From the NCBI GenBank assembly GCA_902800715.1, contig CADCFN010000018.1:1-64000 (forward strand): 64,000 nt of DNA, given 5' to 3'. The position numbers and the translations under genes were made by a program. This document shows, piece after piece, positions 26,747 through 37,532 of the stretch. Positions within the stretch are counted from its first letter, which is position 1. Every line of letters begins with the position of its first letter. Under the pieces are notes generated by a model that saw only the letters and a list, made by a program, of their open reading frames with translations, did not search any database and had not been told where the DNA came from. This stretch comes from an uncultured Bacteroidales bacterium. GTDB lineage: Bacteria > Bacteroidota > Bacteroidia > Bacteroidales > Muribaculaceae.

Positions 26747-27493
26747 ATGAAAAAAACATTTTTACTTTTTGCGTTTTTGTTGAGCATCTCGACCGTCTCG
26801 GCCGACACTTACTTTGAGATTGACGATTATGAGTTTTCTCGTGCCGACATCGGCACTATGGTCCCTCTTCCTGTTAAAGCCCACTTCTCAGGAAGATTGA
26901 GCGCATGGCAGATTTACTTCACCCTGCCCGAAGGTTTGACGTTAAGAGCCGCTGAGTCGACCGAACAGATGACAATCTATTATTACAACCGCAGGGGCAA
27001 ACTGGATTCTATCACTCCTGGTGTTTCTAAGGGTACAATTCCCACTGTGCTCTCGGTTATTATGACTTCAGGCTTCTGGGATCCTGATGGTGACGGAGAA
27101 TATGAAACCTACGGCGTGGTGAAATGGGAAGCAGGTGATTATGACCATTTCTTCACCCTTTGGTTCGATGTGCTGCCTGAATTTAAGGGCGGTGAAATGA
27201 TTATGGAAACAAATCCCGCATCAGGCGATGATGCCCGAGGTGGAACCATCAAGGAAACCGGCGATCACGGCAAAAAATTCTTCACCTCTACCATGTTCAC
27301 TCTGGAACCGCCGATGCCTGGCGACGTGGATGGGAACGGCAGCCTGAGCATTGCTGACGCCACCTTGCTCGTTGACTACCTGCTCAATCAAGAAGTCGAA
27401 GGCTTCCTGGTTGAAGCCGCCGATGTCGATGGCAACGACACCGTCAGCATCTCGGATGTTACTGCCCTGATTGACCTGCTGGTTAACCAATAA
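26747..27493 (+). CDS. Secreted cohesin-like domain protein with dockerin
   Basis: 248 residues. Signal peptide at about 1-19. The central domain (about 20-185) has a cohesin-like order: an N-terminal strand, VPLPVKAHFSGRLSAWQIYF and LPEGLTL (compare the IPV..L.G..GL..CDF..YDP..L pattern), then FFTLWFDVLPEFKGGEMIME (compare ATI.F.V......G.T.I). The C-terminus (190-248) is a dockerin with GDVDGNGSLSIADATLLVDY and ADVDGNDTVSISDVTALID. The cohesin assignment rests on pattern only. If right, it joins a receptor-type and a ligand-type module in one small secreted protein, as in a scaffold or adaptor. It follows the endonuclease gene by 103 bases. Confidence 0.7.
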   Translation: MKKTFLLFAFLLSISTVSADTYFEIDDYEFSRADIGTMVPLPVKAHFSGRLSAWQIYFTLPEGLTLRAAESTEQMTIYYYNRRGKLDSITPGVSKGTIPTVLSVIMTSGFWDPDGDGEYETYGVVKWEAGDYDHFFTLWFDVLPEFKGGEMIMETNPASGDDARGGTIKETGDHGKKFFTSTMFTLEPPMPGDVDGNGSLSIADATLLVDYLLNQEVEGFLVEAADVDGNDTVSISDVTALIDLLVNQ

Positions 27494-27531
27494 ACCATCA
27501 TCTCACACGAGCTGACCGCTCACAATAAATT

Positions 27532-27580
27532 GACAGCACGTTCTCGCTGATTGCTCGAGAACGTGCTGTCAATAATTTAT
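27532..27580. terminator. Strong hairpin between convergent genes
   Basis: A perfect 15-base stem (GACAGCACGTTCTCG with its complement, 27532-27546 and 27556-27570) with a 9-base loop, followed by AATAATTTATT. It ends the cohesin-like gene and may also serve rpiB from the other side. Confidence 0.85.
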
Positions 27581-27616
27581 TCCAACACGGGATGTTGAAC
27601 GATTCCGTGGTGTGAT

Positions 27617-28075
27617 TTACTTGACAGGAATCTTGTCAACGCGGCGCTGGTGACGGCCTCCCTCGTAGGCGGTGGTCAGGAACGCCTCGACCATGGCGAT
27701 GGCCTCCTCGTCGGTGACAAAGCGGCCAGGCATGGCAAGCACATTGGCATCGTTGTGCTGGCGCGCCAAGCGGGCGACAGCAAGACGCCAGCAGAGTGCC
27801 GAGCGGATGCCCTGATGCTTGTTGAGCGTGATGTTGATGCCCTCGCCACTGCCACACACGGCGATGCCGGGATAGCACTCGCCCTGCTCCACTGCCAGAG
27901 CGCAGGGATGGGCAAAGTCGGGATAGTCACAGCTGTCCTCGTTGTAGGTACCGAAGTCCTTGCAGGCAATACCCTGCCCCTCAAGCCAACGCTTGACGGC
28001 TTCCTTGACGGGATATCCGGCGTGGTCGCTGCACAGGGCAACGGGAATGCCAGGTTTCAAAATTGAATTTTCCAT
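27617..28075 (-). CDS. rpiB: Ribose 5-phosphate isomerase B
   Basis: Interconverts ribose-5-P and ribulose-5-P in the pentose phosphate pathway, 152 residues, LacAB/RpiB family. Conserved parts are ALCSDHAGYPVKEAV, CDYPDFAH, the catalytic Cys loop AVCGSGEGINIT, and NDANVLAMPGRFV. The start ATG at 28075 precedes a few non-conserved residues. It lies 46 bases after valS on the same strand and is probably read through from it. Confidence 0.95.
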   Translation of the reverse strand: MENSILKPGIPVALCSDHAGYPVKEAVKRWLEGQGIACKDFGTYNEDSCDYPDFAHPCALAVEQGECYPGIAVCGSGEGINITLNKHQGIRSALCWRLAVARLARQHNDANVLAMPGRFVTDEEAIAMVEAFLTTAYEGGRHQRRVDKIPVK

Positions 28076-28121
28076 ATTCTTTTTTTAATGTGGCCGTGGC
28101 AGAGCCACGGCATAGGGAACC

Positions 28122-30836
<2,715 letters not shown>

Positions 30837-30877
30837 TGTTTTTGGTTATAATAATGTTTTTAGTTCCATTTAAACGG

Positions 30878-30908
30878 CAAAGGTAATAAAAAACAGCCAA
30901 ACGGCAAA
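30878..30908 (-). promoter_or_regulatory. Promoter for valS
   Basis: On the minus strand, TTTG (complement of CAAA at 30905-30908), 19-base spacer, TACCTTTG (30878-30885), giving a transcript start near 30871, about 35 bases ahead of the ATG. Confidence 0.8.
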
Positions 30909-31026
30909 ACCGCATTGCAGTTTTTAGTCTTCAGTTGCTTGCAACCAGTAAAAAGCGACTATCATCCTTCTCACCTACTGCGCCATGCAAGCAGCCGACC
31001 AGAAAGGCAGAATGAGGGCTGCGAAA

Positions 31027-31287
31027 CACCCGAAGGGTGGCCGATGAGTAACCCGTGGTACCTGACCGCGGAACGAGCGCAGCGAGTGAAGCGGCAGGCA
31101 CCACGGGCTATCGCCACTATCCCTATCGTCGCCGGAGGCGGCCCCATGAGGATTGGTCCTTCATTGTTGGGGTCGCCTCCAGCAACTTCCTTTAGTATTG
31201 CAGGTCCCGTGGTGATGGTGACTCTCGCGCTTCGCTTGATAGCCAGCATTACCACGGGTTACTCATAGGCTCGCCTTCTGGGCGAGA
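31027..31287 (-). repeat. Composite palindromic repeat B, copy 1 (reverse orientation)
   Basis: Reverse-complement arrangement of 44594-44853. Edges are CACCCGAAGGGTGG and CTCGCCTTCTGGGCGAG. Three hairpins share the CCCGTGGT..ACCACGGG or GTCGCC..GGCGAC arms. Stem differences from the other copy are partly compensatory (for example CCTGCCGC/GCGGTCAGG here against CCTGGCAC/GTTGCCAGG), so base pairing is kept. Confidence 0.85.
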
Positions 31288-31410
31288 ACAGGGCGAACCG
31301 CTTACTATCACCGGGGTTGCACTCGGCTTTGCCTCGTTGCATCCCGGCCTATGCTCTTGCCGCTCCTAACGGAGCTCATAGTAGTGGATTTTGTCCTACT
31401 ATTCGGCCCA

Positions 31411-31575
31411 TTAGTTGAAAGAATCAATTGCAGCGGGGAACTTGATTTGGATGCAAGGGATGGCGCGCTCGAGATGGGGCTTCACAATCTCATTATAGAT
31501 AAATTGGCCACCGAAGTTGAAGCGGTGACCATCATCAGTAATCACAAAAACACTATTGGTTTTCGTGAATATTTT
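31411..31575 (-). pseudogene. Gene fragment without start codon
   Basis: A 54-codon reverse-strand frame reads like protein, with TNSVFVITDDGHRFNFGGQF and IVKPHLERAIPCIQIKFP before a TAA at 31411. There is no ATG; a GTG lies inside. Stops close the frame upstream. I do not recognise the family. It could be a displaced 3' end or a short gene using GTG. Confidence 0.35.
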
Positions 31576-31614
31576 CTAAAAAAACATATAAAAAGATAAA
31601 AATTTCTTAAAATA

Positions 31615-31722
31615 TTTGTACAATTCAAAAAAAGAATAGTACATTTGTACGTGTGTTTTTCATGGTATTAGATTTAAGGTTTGTGGAGGCTGTCGTGAGA
31701 CATCTTCCACTTTTTTATCTTT
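31615..31722 (+). ncRNA. Candidate small RNA with own promoter and terminator
   Basis: TTTG at 31615-31618, 21-base spacer and TACATTTG at 31640-31647 predict a start near 31654. About 30 bases later a 12-pair hairpin (31683-31694 with 31699-31710, loop GTGA, one wobble, one mismatch) is followed by T6-ATC-T4, a good intrinsic terminator oriented rightward. The predicted RNA is about 60 bases and its end touches the convergent def stop codon. It also contains a possible 30-codon frame (ATG at 31662) that reads past the terminator, so a coding role is less likely. Confidence 0.5.
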
Positions 31723-32287
31723 TACGGTTGTGGGGTGCGAATTTGCAACGGTAATTGCAAGAAACTTTCCCCTTGACCATATTATTCAATTTACCACGAA
31801 TGAGTTGCTTGCGGATGGGTGAGATGCGGTCGATGAACAGCGTCTTGTCCAGGTGGTCGCACTCGTGCTGGATGACACGCGAGAGGTAGCCCTCGATGTC
31901 CTCGTCATGCTCCCGGAAGTTCTCGTCGAGCCAGTGGATGTGGATTTTCTCGTGGCGCTGCACGTTCTCGTGAATGCCGGGCACACTCAGGCAGCCTTCC
32001 TCGCGGGTGACCTCAGGGGCACTCTCGTCGACAGTGATTTCGGGGTTGATAAGCACCATGCGACAATCCTTGAGCTCAGGGAAATCCTCGGCCAGCGGAT
32101 CAACGTCGATATAGACGATGCGTGCGTTCACGCCCACCTGAGGGGCAGCGATACCGATTCCCTGGGTGTAGTACATGGTTTCCTTCATGTTCTCGATGAG
32201 TTCCTGCAGACCAGGATAGTCGGGCGTCACGTCAGCATTGGCTGAACGCAGCACGGGATGACCATAAACATAGATTGGGAGTATCAT
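31715..32287 (-). CDS. def: Peptide deformylase
   Basis: Removes N-formyl from nascent proteins, 190 residues. All three motifs are present: GIGIAAPQVG, EEGCLSVPG (metal Cys) and IQHECDHLDKT (metal His pair and catalytic Glu). ATG at 32287 starts MILPIYVYGHPVLR as in homologues; an earlier frame start at 32365 would overlap ruvX. Seven bases after ruvX, third gene of a rho-ruvX-def unit. Confidence 0.97.
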   Translation of the reverse strand: MILPIYVYGHPVLRSANADVTPDYPGLQELIENMKETMYYTQGIGIAAPQVGVNARIVYIDVDPLAEDFPELKDCRMVLINPEITVDESAPEVTREEGCLSVPGIHENVQRHEKIHIHWLDENFREHDEDIEGYLSRVIQHECDHLDKTLFIDRISPIRKQLIRGKLNNMVKGKVSCNYRCKFAPHNRKR

Positions 32288-32294
32288 ATCAGAT

Positions 32295-32726
32295 TTATAG
32301 ATTACCAGTTTGATTGTATATGCTTTGTAAATAGTCGTTGAGAATAATAGTGGCGGCGATGGCATCGACGCGCGACTTGTCGCGCCGGTCGCTCTTCTTC
32401 ATGCCCCCGTCAATCATCGCTTGATGGGCGATGGTGCTGGTGAAACGCTCGTCATACATCACCACCGGCATGTCGGGCAATTCCTTGCCCAACTGCTTGA
32501 CAAAGGGGGTGATATACCTCATGCTCTCGCTGGGCTCGCCATTGAGCTGGGTGGGCTGCCCCACCACGATGCGCTCTACGGGCTCACGGGCGATATAGTC
32601 CTTGATGAAGGACATGAGCGTGTGGGTGGGCACTGTCGCCAGATTGCCCGCTACAATCTTGAGCGGATCGGTGACAGCAACCCCCGTGCGCTTGCGCCCA
32701 TAGTCGATAGCCATGATGCGTCCCAT
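32295..32726 (-). CDS. ruvX: Holliday junction resolvase-like protein YqgF/RuvX
   Basis: 143-residue RNase H-fold nuclease implicated in 16S rRNA 3'-end maturation and Holliday junction cleavage. Conserved segments are MAIDYGRKRTGVAVTDP (catalytic Asp), IVVGQPTQLNG and DERFTSTIA, with the final Asp in SRVDAIAATIIL. The chosen ATG at 32726 gives MGRIMAIDYG; longer frames enter rho. Lies 13 bases after rho. Confidence 0.95.
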   Translation of the reverse strand: MGRIMAIDYGRKRTGVAVTDPLKIVAGNLATVPTHTLMSFIKDYIAREPVERIVVGQPTQLNGEPSESMRYITPFVKQLGKELPDMPVVMYDERFTSTIAHQAMIDGGMKKSDRRDKSRVDAIAATIILNDYLQSIYNQTGNL

Positions 32727-32739
32727 TGCCGACGACAGT

Positions 32740-34857
32740 TTAGCCTTGTTGCATGGTGAGCAGGAACTCCTCGTTGTCGCGGGTGCGCTCCATGCGTTCC
32801 TTGACAAATTCCATCGATTCCACCGAAGTGCGGTCGCTCAGGAAACGGCGAATAATCCACATCTTGTTCAGCGTGTCCTGCGGCAACAACAGGTCGTCGC
32901 GACGCGTGCTCGAAGCCATCACGTCCACAGCGGGGAAGATGCGCTTGTTGGAGAGCTTGCGGTCGAGCTGGAGTTCCATGTTACCGGTACCCTTGAATTC
33001 CTCAAAGATGACCTCGTCCATCTTGGAGCCGGTCTCGGTGAGCGCGGTAGCGATAATGGTAAGGCTACCGCCGCCCTCGATGTTGCGGGCAGCACCGAAG
33101 AAGCGCTTGGGGCGCTGCAGGGCGTTGGCATCGACACCACCGGTGAGGATTTTGCCTGACGCCGGGGCAATGGTATTGTAGGCGCGTGCCAGACGGGTAA
33201 TCGAGTCGAGCAGGATGACCACGTCATGACCGCATTCCACCAGACGTTTGGCCTTGCTCAGCACCAGGTCGGCAATCTTCACATGGCGGTCGGCGGGCTC
33301 GTCGAAGGTCGATGCGATGACCTCGGCGTTGACGCTGCGTGCCATATCGGTCACCTCCTCGGGGCGCTCGTCGATGAGCAGGATAATCATGTAGGTCTCG
33401 GGGTGGTTCTCCGAGATGGCATTGGCGATTTCCTTCAGCAGCATGGTCTTACCGGTCTTGGGCTGGGCGACGATGAGTCCGCGCTGGCCCTTGCCAATGG
33501 GCGAGAACATGTCCACCACGCGCTGTGAGATGGTGGGATGGCGCTTGCTCACGAGGTCAAACTTCTCGTCGGGGAACAAGGGCACCAGATGCTCAAAAGG
33601 CACGCGGTCGCGCACATAGGCAGGGGTGCGGCCGTTGATGAGGCGAATCTCGCTCAAGGGGAAGTATTTCTCACCCTCCATGGGCGGGCGGATGGTTCCC
33701 TCGATAACGTCACCTGTCTTGAGGCCGTAAGCCTTGATTTGGGACTGCTGCACATAGATGTCATCGGGCGAGGTGAGGTAATTGTAATCACTCGAACGCA
33801 GGAAACCGTAGCCCTCGGGCATAATCTCCAGCACGCCCTGCGACTCCAGGATACCATCAAAATTGTAAGGCTGGTCGATATAGGGATTATCATCGGCAAT
33901 CTGTTGCTGCTGTTGCTGCTTCATCTTGCGCTTTTTGTTCTTGTTCTCCTTGACCACCTTGGGCTCCTGAATCACGATGGGTGCCACTGCGGCTTCCTCG
34001 GCCTGGCGCTTGCGTTCCTCCTCGGCGCGACGCATCGCCTCCTCACGTTCCTGCTGGGTGCGGGGCTTGAAGGTGAAACCGCTACCCGTGTTGAAGAACG
34101 AGTTCAACGACATCTGCTCACGTTCACGAGGCATCGTTTCCTGTTGTACGGGCTGTTCTTCCTGGACCTCAATATATTCCTCCTCGACGGGCATTTCCAT
34201 CGGTTGTTCCTCGATGACGGGCTGCTCCTCTTCGACGGGCTGCTCAACCGCGTTATCAAACGGCAACGCGAGTTGTTCGGCGGCCTGTTTTGTTTTGCGT
34301 CCACCCTTGCGGCGGGTCGGCTTAGGCTCGGCGGGCTCATCGGGAGTCACCTCAACCTCGGCCACGGCAGCGTTGTCGTCATTCTGTTCGGCTTGTTCTT
34401 TTTCGGCCTCACGGGCGGCTTTTTCGGCTGCTGTGGGCCTGCCACGCTTGCGCTTGGGCTGTTCTACCTCAGCGGGCTGAGGCTGTTCTTCTTCGGCCTT
34501 GGGAGTTTTGGCTGCTTTTGAGGTTTTGGTTGCCTTGGGCGCCTCTTCGGCCATGGGCGTTTCCTCTTTCTTTATTTTGTCTTCTTTTTTATCTTGAGTC
34601 TTTTTCTTGGTAGCGACAGCATCATCCTTGGTCACCTCGTTGCCGTTAGCCTTGGCAGCGGGTTGCTGCTTGATGCGTTCGCGGCGTTTTTTGGTAGGTT
34701 CAGGGGCATTGGCAGCGGCGGTATCGGCCTGGTGGTCCAGCAGCAGAAAAACCAACGCATCGTGTTCGAACGAGTCGACCCGTTTAATACCCAAAGACTT
34801 AGCCAGCTCTTGCAGCTGCTCGTCACCCATTTCTTGAAGTTGATCGATAGTGTACAT
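32740..34857 (-). CDS. rho: Transcription termination factor Rho with long disordered insert
   Basis: Hexameric RNA helicase/terminator, 705 residues, far longer than the 419 of E. coli. The N-terminal SAP-like helices ([20 protein letters not shown]) are followed by about 300 residues rich in Lys, Glu, Ala, Pro and Gln, an insert typical of Bacteroidota. Then comes the RNA-binding OB fold ([20 protein letters not shown]) and the motor with [15 protein letters not shown] (Walker A), [13 protein letters not shown] and the R-loop/Arg-finger region. The ATG at 34857 is preferred over one ten codons earlier. Heads the rho-ruvX-def unit. Confidence 0.97.
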   Translation of the reverse strand: MYTIDQLQEMGDEQLQELAKSLGIKRVDSFEHDALVFLLLDHQADTAAANAPEPTKKRRERIKQQPAAKANGNEVTKDDAVATKKKTQDKKEDKIKKEETPMAEEAPKATKTSKAAKTPKAEEEQPQPAEVEQPKRKRGRPTAAEKAAREAEKEQAEQNDDNAAVAEVEVTPDEPAEPKPTRRKGGRKTKQAAEQLALPFDNAVEQPVEEEQPVIEEQPMEMPVEEEYIEVQEEQPVQQETMPREREQMSLNSFFNTGSGFTFKPRTQQEREEAMRRAEEERKRQAEEAAVAPIVIQEPKVVKENKNKKRKMKQQQQQQIADDNPYIDQPYNFDGILESQGVLEIMPEGYGFLRSSDYNYLTSPDDIYVQQSQIKAYGLKTGDVIEGTIRPPMEGEKYFPLSEIRLINGRTPAYVRDRVPFEHLVPLFPDEKFDLVSKRHPTISQRVVDMFSPIGKGQRGLIVAQPKTGKTMLLKEIANAISENHPETYMIILLIDERPEEVTDMARSVNAEVIASTFDEPADRHVKIADLVLSKAKRLVECGHDVVILLDSITRLARAYNTIAPASGKILTGGVDANALQRPKRFFGAARNIEGGGSLTIIATALTETGSKMDEVIFEEFKGTGNMELQLDRKLSNKRIFPAVDVMASSTRRDDLLLPQDTLNKMWIIRRFLSDRTSVESMEFVKERMERTRDNEEFLLTMQQG

Positions 34858-35210
34858 ATTATAATAGATATAACCGGAATGGTGCAACAGGCTATGTCCT
34901 GCCTGTTTACGTCACACCAGCGCATGCACTCTCGGGCACGCTTTTCCTTATTAATGATTTGTCTTCTAAGTTTTCACATCAATTACCAATTCATGCTATC
35001 CCGGTGTTTTCTCGAAATATACTAATCGTGCAACAACACACAATAAAAAATAAAGTGCTCGGGATTTTGTAAAGAATCGGAATAAAAGATAATTGTGATT
35101 GCAAAACGCCTGTTGGCGCTGTTTTGCGATGCAAAAGTAAGGTTTTTTCATAACATGAGCAAAAAAAGCGCGAAAAAAGCAGTAATTTTGCAGTCCCAGA
35201 GCAAAAAAAC
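34858..35210. other. Long rho leader and divergent promoter region
   Basis: Non-coding. The rho promoter (35132-35163, minus strand) is about 270 bases upstream of the ATG, so rho mRNA has a long leader beginning near 35125. The first part forms a hairpin GCAAAAC..GTTTTGC (35101-35127). For the plus-strand gene only a -7 box TAATTTTG (35183-35190) is clear. Confidence 0.65.
35132..35163 (-). promoter_or_regulatory. Promoter for rho-ruvX-def
   Basis: On the minus strand TTTG (complement of 35160-35163), 20-base spacer, TACTTTTG (35132-35139): a consensus match. Confidence 0.8.
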
Positions 35211-37133
35211 ATGGAAATCGACCGACAAAAAATAGCCGAGCACATGAATCGGCCCGTGATGAAGCTGGTGGGCGAAGTCGCCGACGAGCTGCACCGCGAG
35301 TGCTACGTCGTGGGCGGATATGTGAGGGATATCTTCCTGGAACGCCCCAGCAACGACATGGACTTCGTCACCGTGGGTAGCGGCATCGAGGTCGCCAAAG
35401 CCGTTGCCCGACGCATCGGCAAGCGTGCCCATCTGGCAGTGTTCCGCACCTACGGCACCGCCCAGGTCAAGACGCGCCAGTGGGAGTTGGAGTTTGTTGG
35501 CGCCCGCCGCGAGTCCTATCACCGCGAGAGCCGCAATCCCATCGTGGAAGACGGCACCCTCGATGACGACCAGAAACGCCGCGACTTCACCATCAACGCG
35601 ATGGCAATCTGCCTGAACAAGGAGCGCTATGGTGAACTGCTCGACCCGTTTGACGGCATCGGTGACCTGGAGCGTCGCATCATCCGCACGCCGCTCGACC
35701 CCGACATCACCTTCAGCGACGACCCGTTGAGGATGATGCGTGCCGTGCGCTTTGCCACCCAACTGGGCTTTGACATCTATCCCGAGACCTTCTCGGCCAT
35801 CCGCCGCAACGCCAAGCGCATCAACATCATCACCCGCGAACGCATCGCTGAGGAACTGATGAAAATCATGGCCAGCAACCAGCCCTCACGCGGCTGGATG
35901 CTGCTGGACCAGTGCGGACTGCTGCCGCTCATCTTCCCCGAACTGGCAGCCCTCAAGGGCGTGGAGACCGTCAATGGCCGCGGACACAAGGACAACTTCA
36001 TGCACACGCTGCAGGTGCTCGACAACGTCGCCGACGCCAGCCATGACGTATGGCTGCGGTGGGCTGCCCTGCTGCATGATGTGGGCAAGGCGCGCACCAA
36101 GCGCTGGGACCCGCAGCTGGGATGGACATTCCACAACCACAACTTCGTCGGCGAGAAGATGGTGCCCAAGATTTTTGCCAAGATGCGCCTGCCGCTCAAC
36201 GAGCACATGAAATATGTGAAAAAACTCGTGGGCCTGCACATGCGTCCCATCGCCCTGGTCGAGGACGAGGTGACCGACAGCGCCGTGAGGCGGCTGCTCT
36301 TTGACGCGGGCGACGATATCGACGACCTGATGACGCTGTGCAAGGCCGACATCACGAGCAAGAACCAGAACAAGGTGCAGCGCTTCCGCGAGAATTTCGA
36401 CCTGGTGAAACGCAAACTGGTGGACATCGAGGAGAAGGACCGTGTGCGCAACTTCCAGCCGCCCGTCGATGGCGAGGAAATCATGCAGACCTTCGGCCTC
36501 ACGCCATCGCGCCCCGTGGGCTATATCAAGGATGCCATCAAGGACGCTATCCTCGACGGCATCATCGGCAACGAGTATGCCGCTGCCTATCGTCTCATGC
36601 TCAACAAAGCCGCCGAACTGAGTATAGAGCCCGTCCACAAGGGCCACCTGTGCCACACGACCATGGAGTCGCCCGTGGGCACGCTCATCATTGCCGCCAG
36701 CGACGAGGGCATCGCCCTGATTGGCTGGAGTGCTGACGAACTCGATAAAATCGCGGCTAGACTGAAACTGGAGCCCGTCGAAGCGGTTACTCCCCTACTC
36801 GCCCAGTGCATCCGTCAGCTGGAGGAATACTTTGCAGGAACACGCCGTGAGTTCTCGCTGCCCCTCGTCATGAAAGGCACCGAGTTCCAGATGAAGGCGT
36901 GGGACGTGCTGCGACAGATTCCGTACGGCAAGACGATTTCCTACGGCGAACAGGCCACTCGCCTGGGCAACGCCAAGGCATCGCGCCCGGTTGCACAGGC
37001 CAACCACAACAACCCCGTCGCCATCGTCGTGCCCTGCCACCGCGTCATCAACGCCAACGGCACCCTGGGCGGCTATGCCCCGGGCACCGACAAAAAGCAA
37101 TTCCTGCTCGCCTTGGAGCAAAAATCCATTTGA
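35211..37133 (+). CDS. CCA tRNA nucleotidyltransferase fused to O6-alkylguanine-DNA alkyltransferase
   Basis: A single 640-residue frame. Residues 1 to about 475 are a CCA-adding enzyme: VVGGYVRDIFL and NDMDFVTVG (nucleotidyltransferase motif A), RRDFTINAMA, DPLRMMRAVRFATQLGF, and an HD domain WAALLHDVGKARTK with LVGLHMRPI. From about 480 a complete alkyltransferase follows: TMESPVGTLIIAASDEGIAL at its start, the helix-turn-helix segment QIPYGKTISYGEQA, and the active site VVPCHRVINANG with acceptor Cys609. The linker is only a few residues. No stop or frameshift interrupts the join. One part repairs tRNA 3' ends, the other removes alkyl groups from guanine in DNA. The two are normally separate genes. 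Confidence 0.93.
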   Translation: MEIDRQKIAEHMNRPVMKLVGEVADELHRECYVVGGYVRDIFLERPSNDMDFVTVGSGIEVAKAVARRIGKRAHLAVFRTYGTAQVKTRQWELEFVGARRESYHRESRNPIVEDGTLDDDQKRRDFTINAMAICLNKERYGELLDPFDGIGDLERRIIRTPLDPDITFSDDPLRMMRAVRFATQLGFDIYPETFSAIRRNAKRINIITRERIAEELMKIMASNQPSRGWMLLDQCGLLPLIFPELAALKGVETVNGRGHKDNFMHTLQVLDNVADASHDVWLRWAALLHDVGKARTKRWDPQLGWTFHNHNFVGEKMVPKIFAKMRLPLNEHMKYVKKLVGLHMRPIALVEDEVTDSAVRRLLFDAGDDIDDLMTLCKADITSKNQNKVQRFRENFDLVKRKLVDIEEKDRVRNFQPPVDGEEIMQTFGLTPSRPVGYIKDAIKDAILDGIIGNEYAAAYRLMLNKAAELSIEPVHKGHLCHTTMESPVGTLIIAASDEGIALIGWSADELDKIAARLKLEPVEAVTPLLAQCIRQLEEYFAGTRREFSLPLVMKGTEFQMKAWDVLRQIPYGKTISYGEQATRLGNAKASRPVAQANHNNPVAIVVPCHRVINANGTLGGYAPGTDKKQFLLALEQKSI

Positions 37134-37431
37134 CAAAATAAGGGTATCGGACTCAAAAACATATAAACCGCCCGTTGGGCGGAAAATTAAAAAAAATTAA
37201 TTTTAAAATTTTAATTTGATTAATTTCCCGTGCTTATGCGCGGTTTAATAATATAGAGGCACTTTGAATTCCTGCTTGCCCTGGAGCAACAATCCATTTG
37301 ACAAAACAAGGGTATCGGACTCAAAAACATATAAACCGCCCGTTGGGCGGGAAATTAAAAAAAATTAATTTTAAAATTTTAATTTGATTAATTTCCCGTG
37401 CTTTAGCACGGTTTAATAATGAGGCACTTTG
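37099..37431. repeat. Tandem 168-base duplication starting inside the fusion gene's last codons
   Basis: Copy 1 (37099-37266) includes the last eleven codons and stop of the CCA/alkyltransferase gene; copy 2 (37267 to about 37431) repeats them with a few changes. Each copy has CCGCCCGTTGGGCGG, a long A/T palindromic stretch and CCCGTGC..GCACGG or its variant. Confidence 0.9.
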
Positions 37432-37532
37432 TAGTGTCGACTGCTATCCTATTCCCTGTATTTGTCTAGAATCAAACTAAATGTTTTCTCGGGCGCAAGC
37501 CCGATTCGTTATTTCAGACTTGAGCCGTGGAG

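Larger units (their letters stand above)
30837..31714. other. Intergenic region with repeat B, gene fragment and small-RNA candidate
   Basis: Beyond the valS promoter, the interval contains repeat B copy 1 (31027-31287), a CCGCTCCTAACGGAGC palindrome (31360-31375) related to the tandem repeats at 44355-44522, a probable gene fragment on the minus strand (31411-31575) and a promoter-terminator pair on the plus strand (31615-31722). Confidence 0.7.

Noticed and set aside
30971-31268. Small open frames across repeat B copy 1
   Set aside because: Same reason as the copy at 44.6 kb: repeat-encoded and not conserved as protein.
31351-31599. 82-codon plus-strand frame
   Set aside because: Begins in a repeat palindrome; the opposite strand gives a more protein-like reading.
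31662-31754. 30-codon frame in the small-RNA candidate
   Set aside because: It would be cut off by the predicted terminator and overlaps the end of def; no independent support.
37134-37532. Possible extra gene after the CCA/alkyltransferase fusion
   Set aside because: The only coding-like stretch is the duplicated copy of the gene's last codons within the 168-base repeat.
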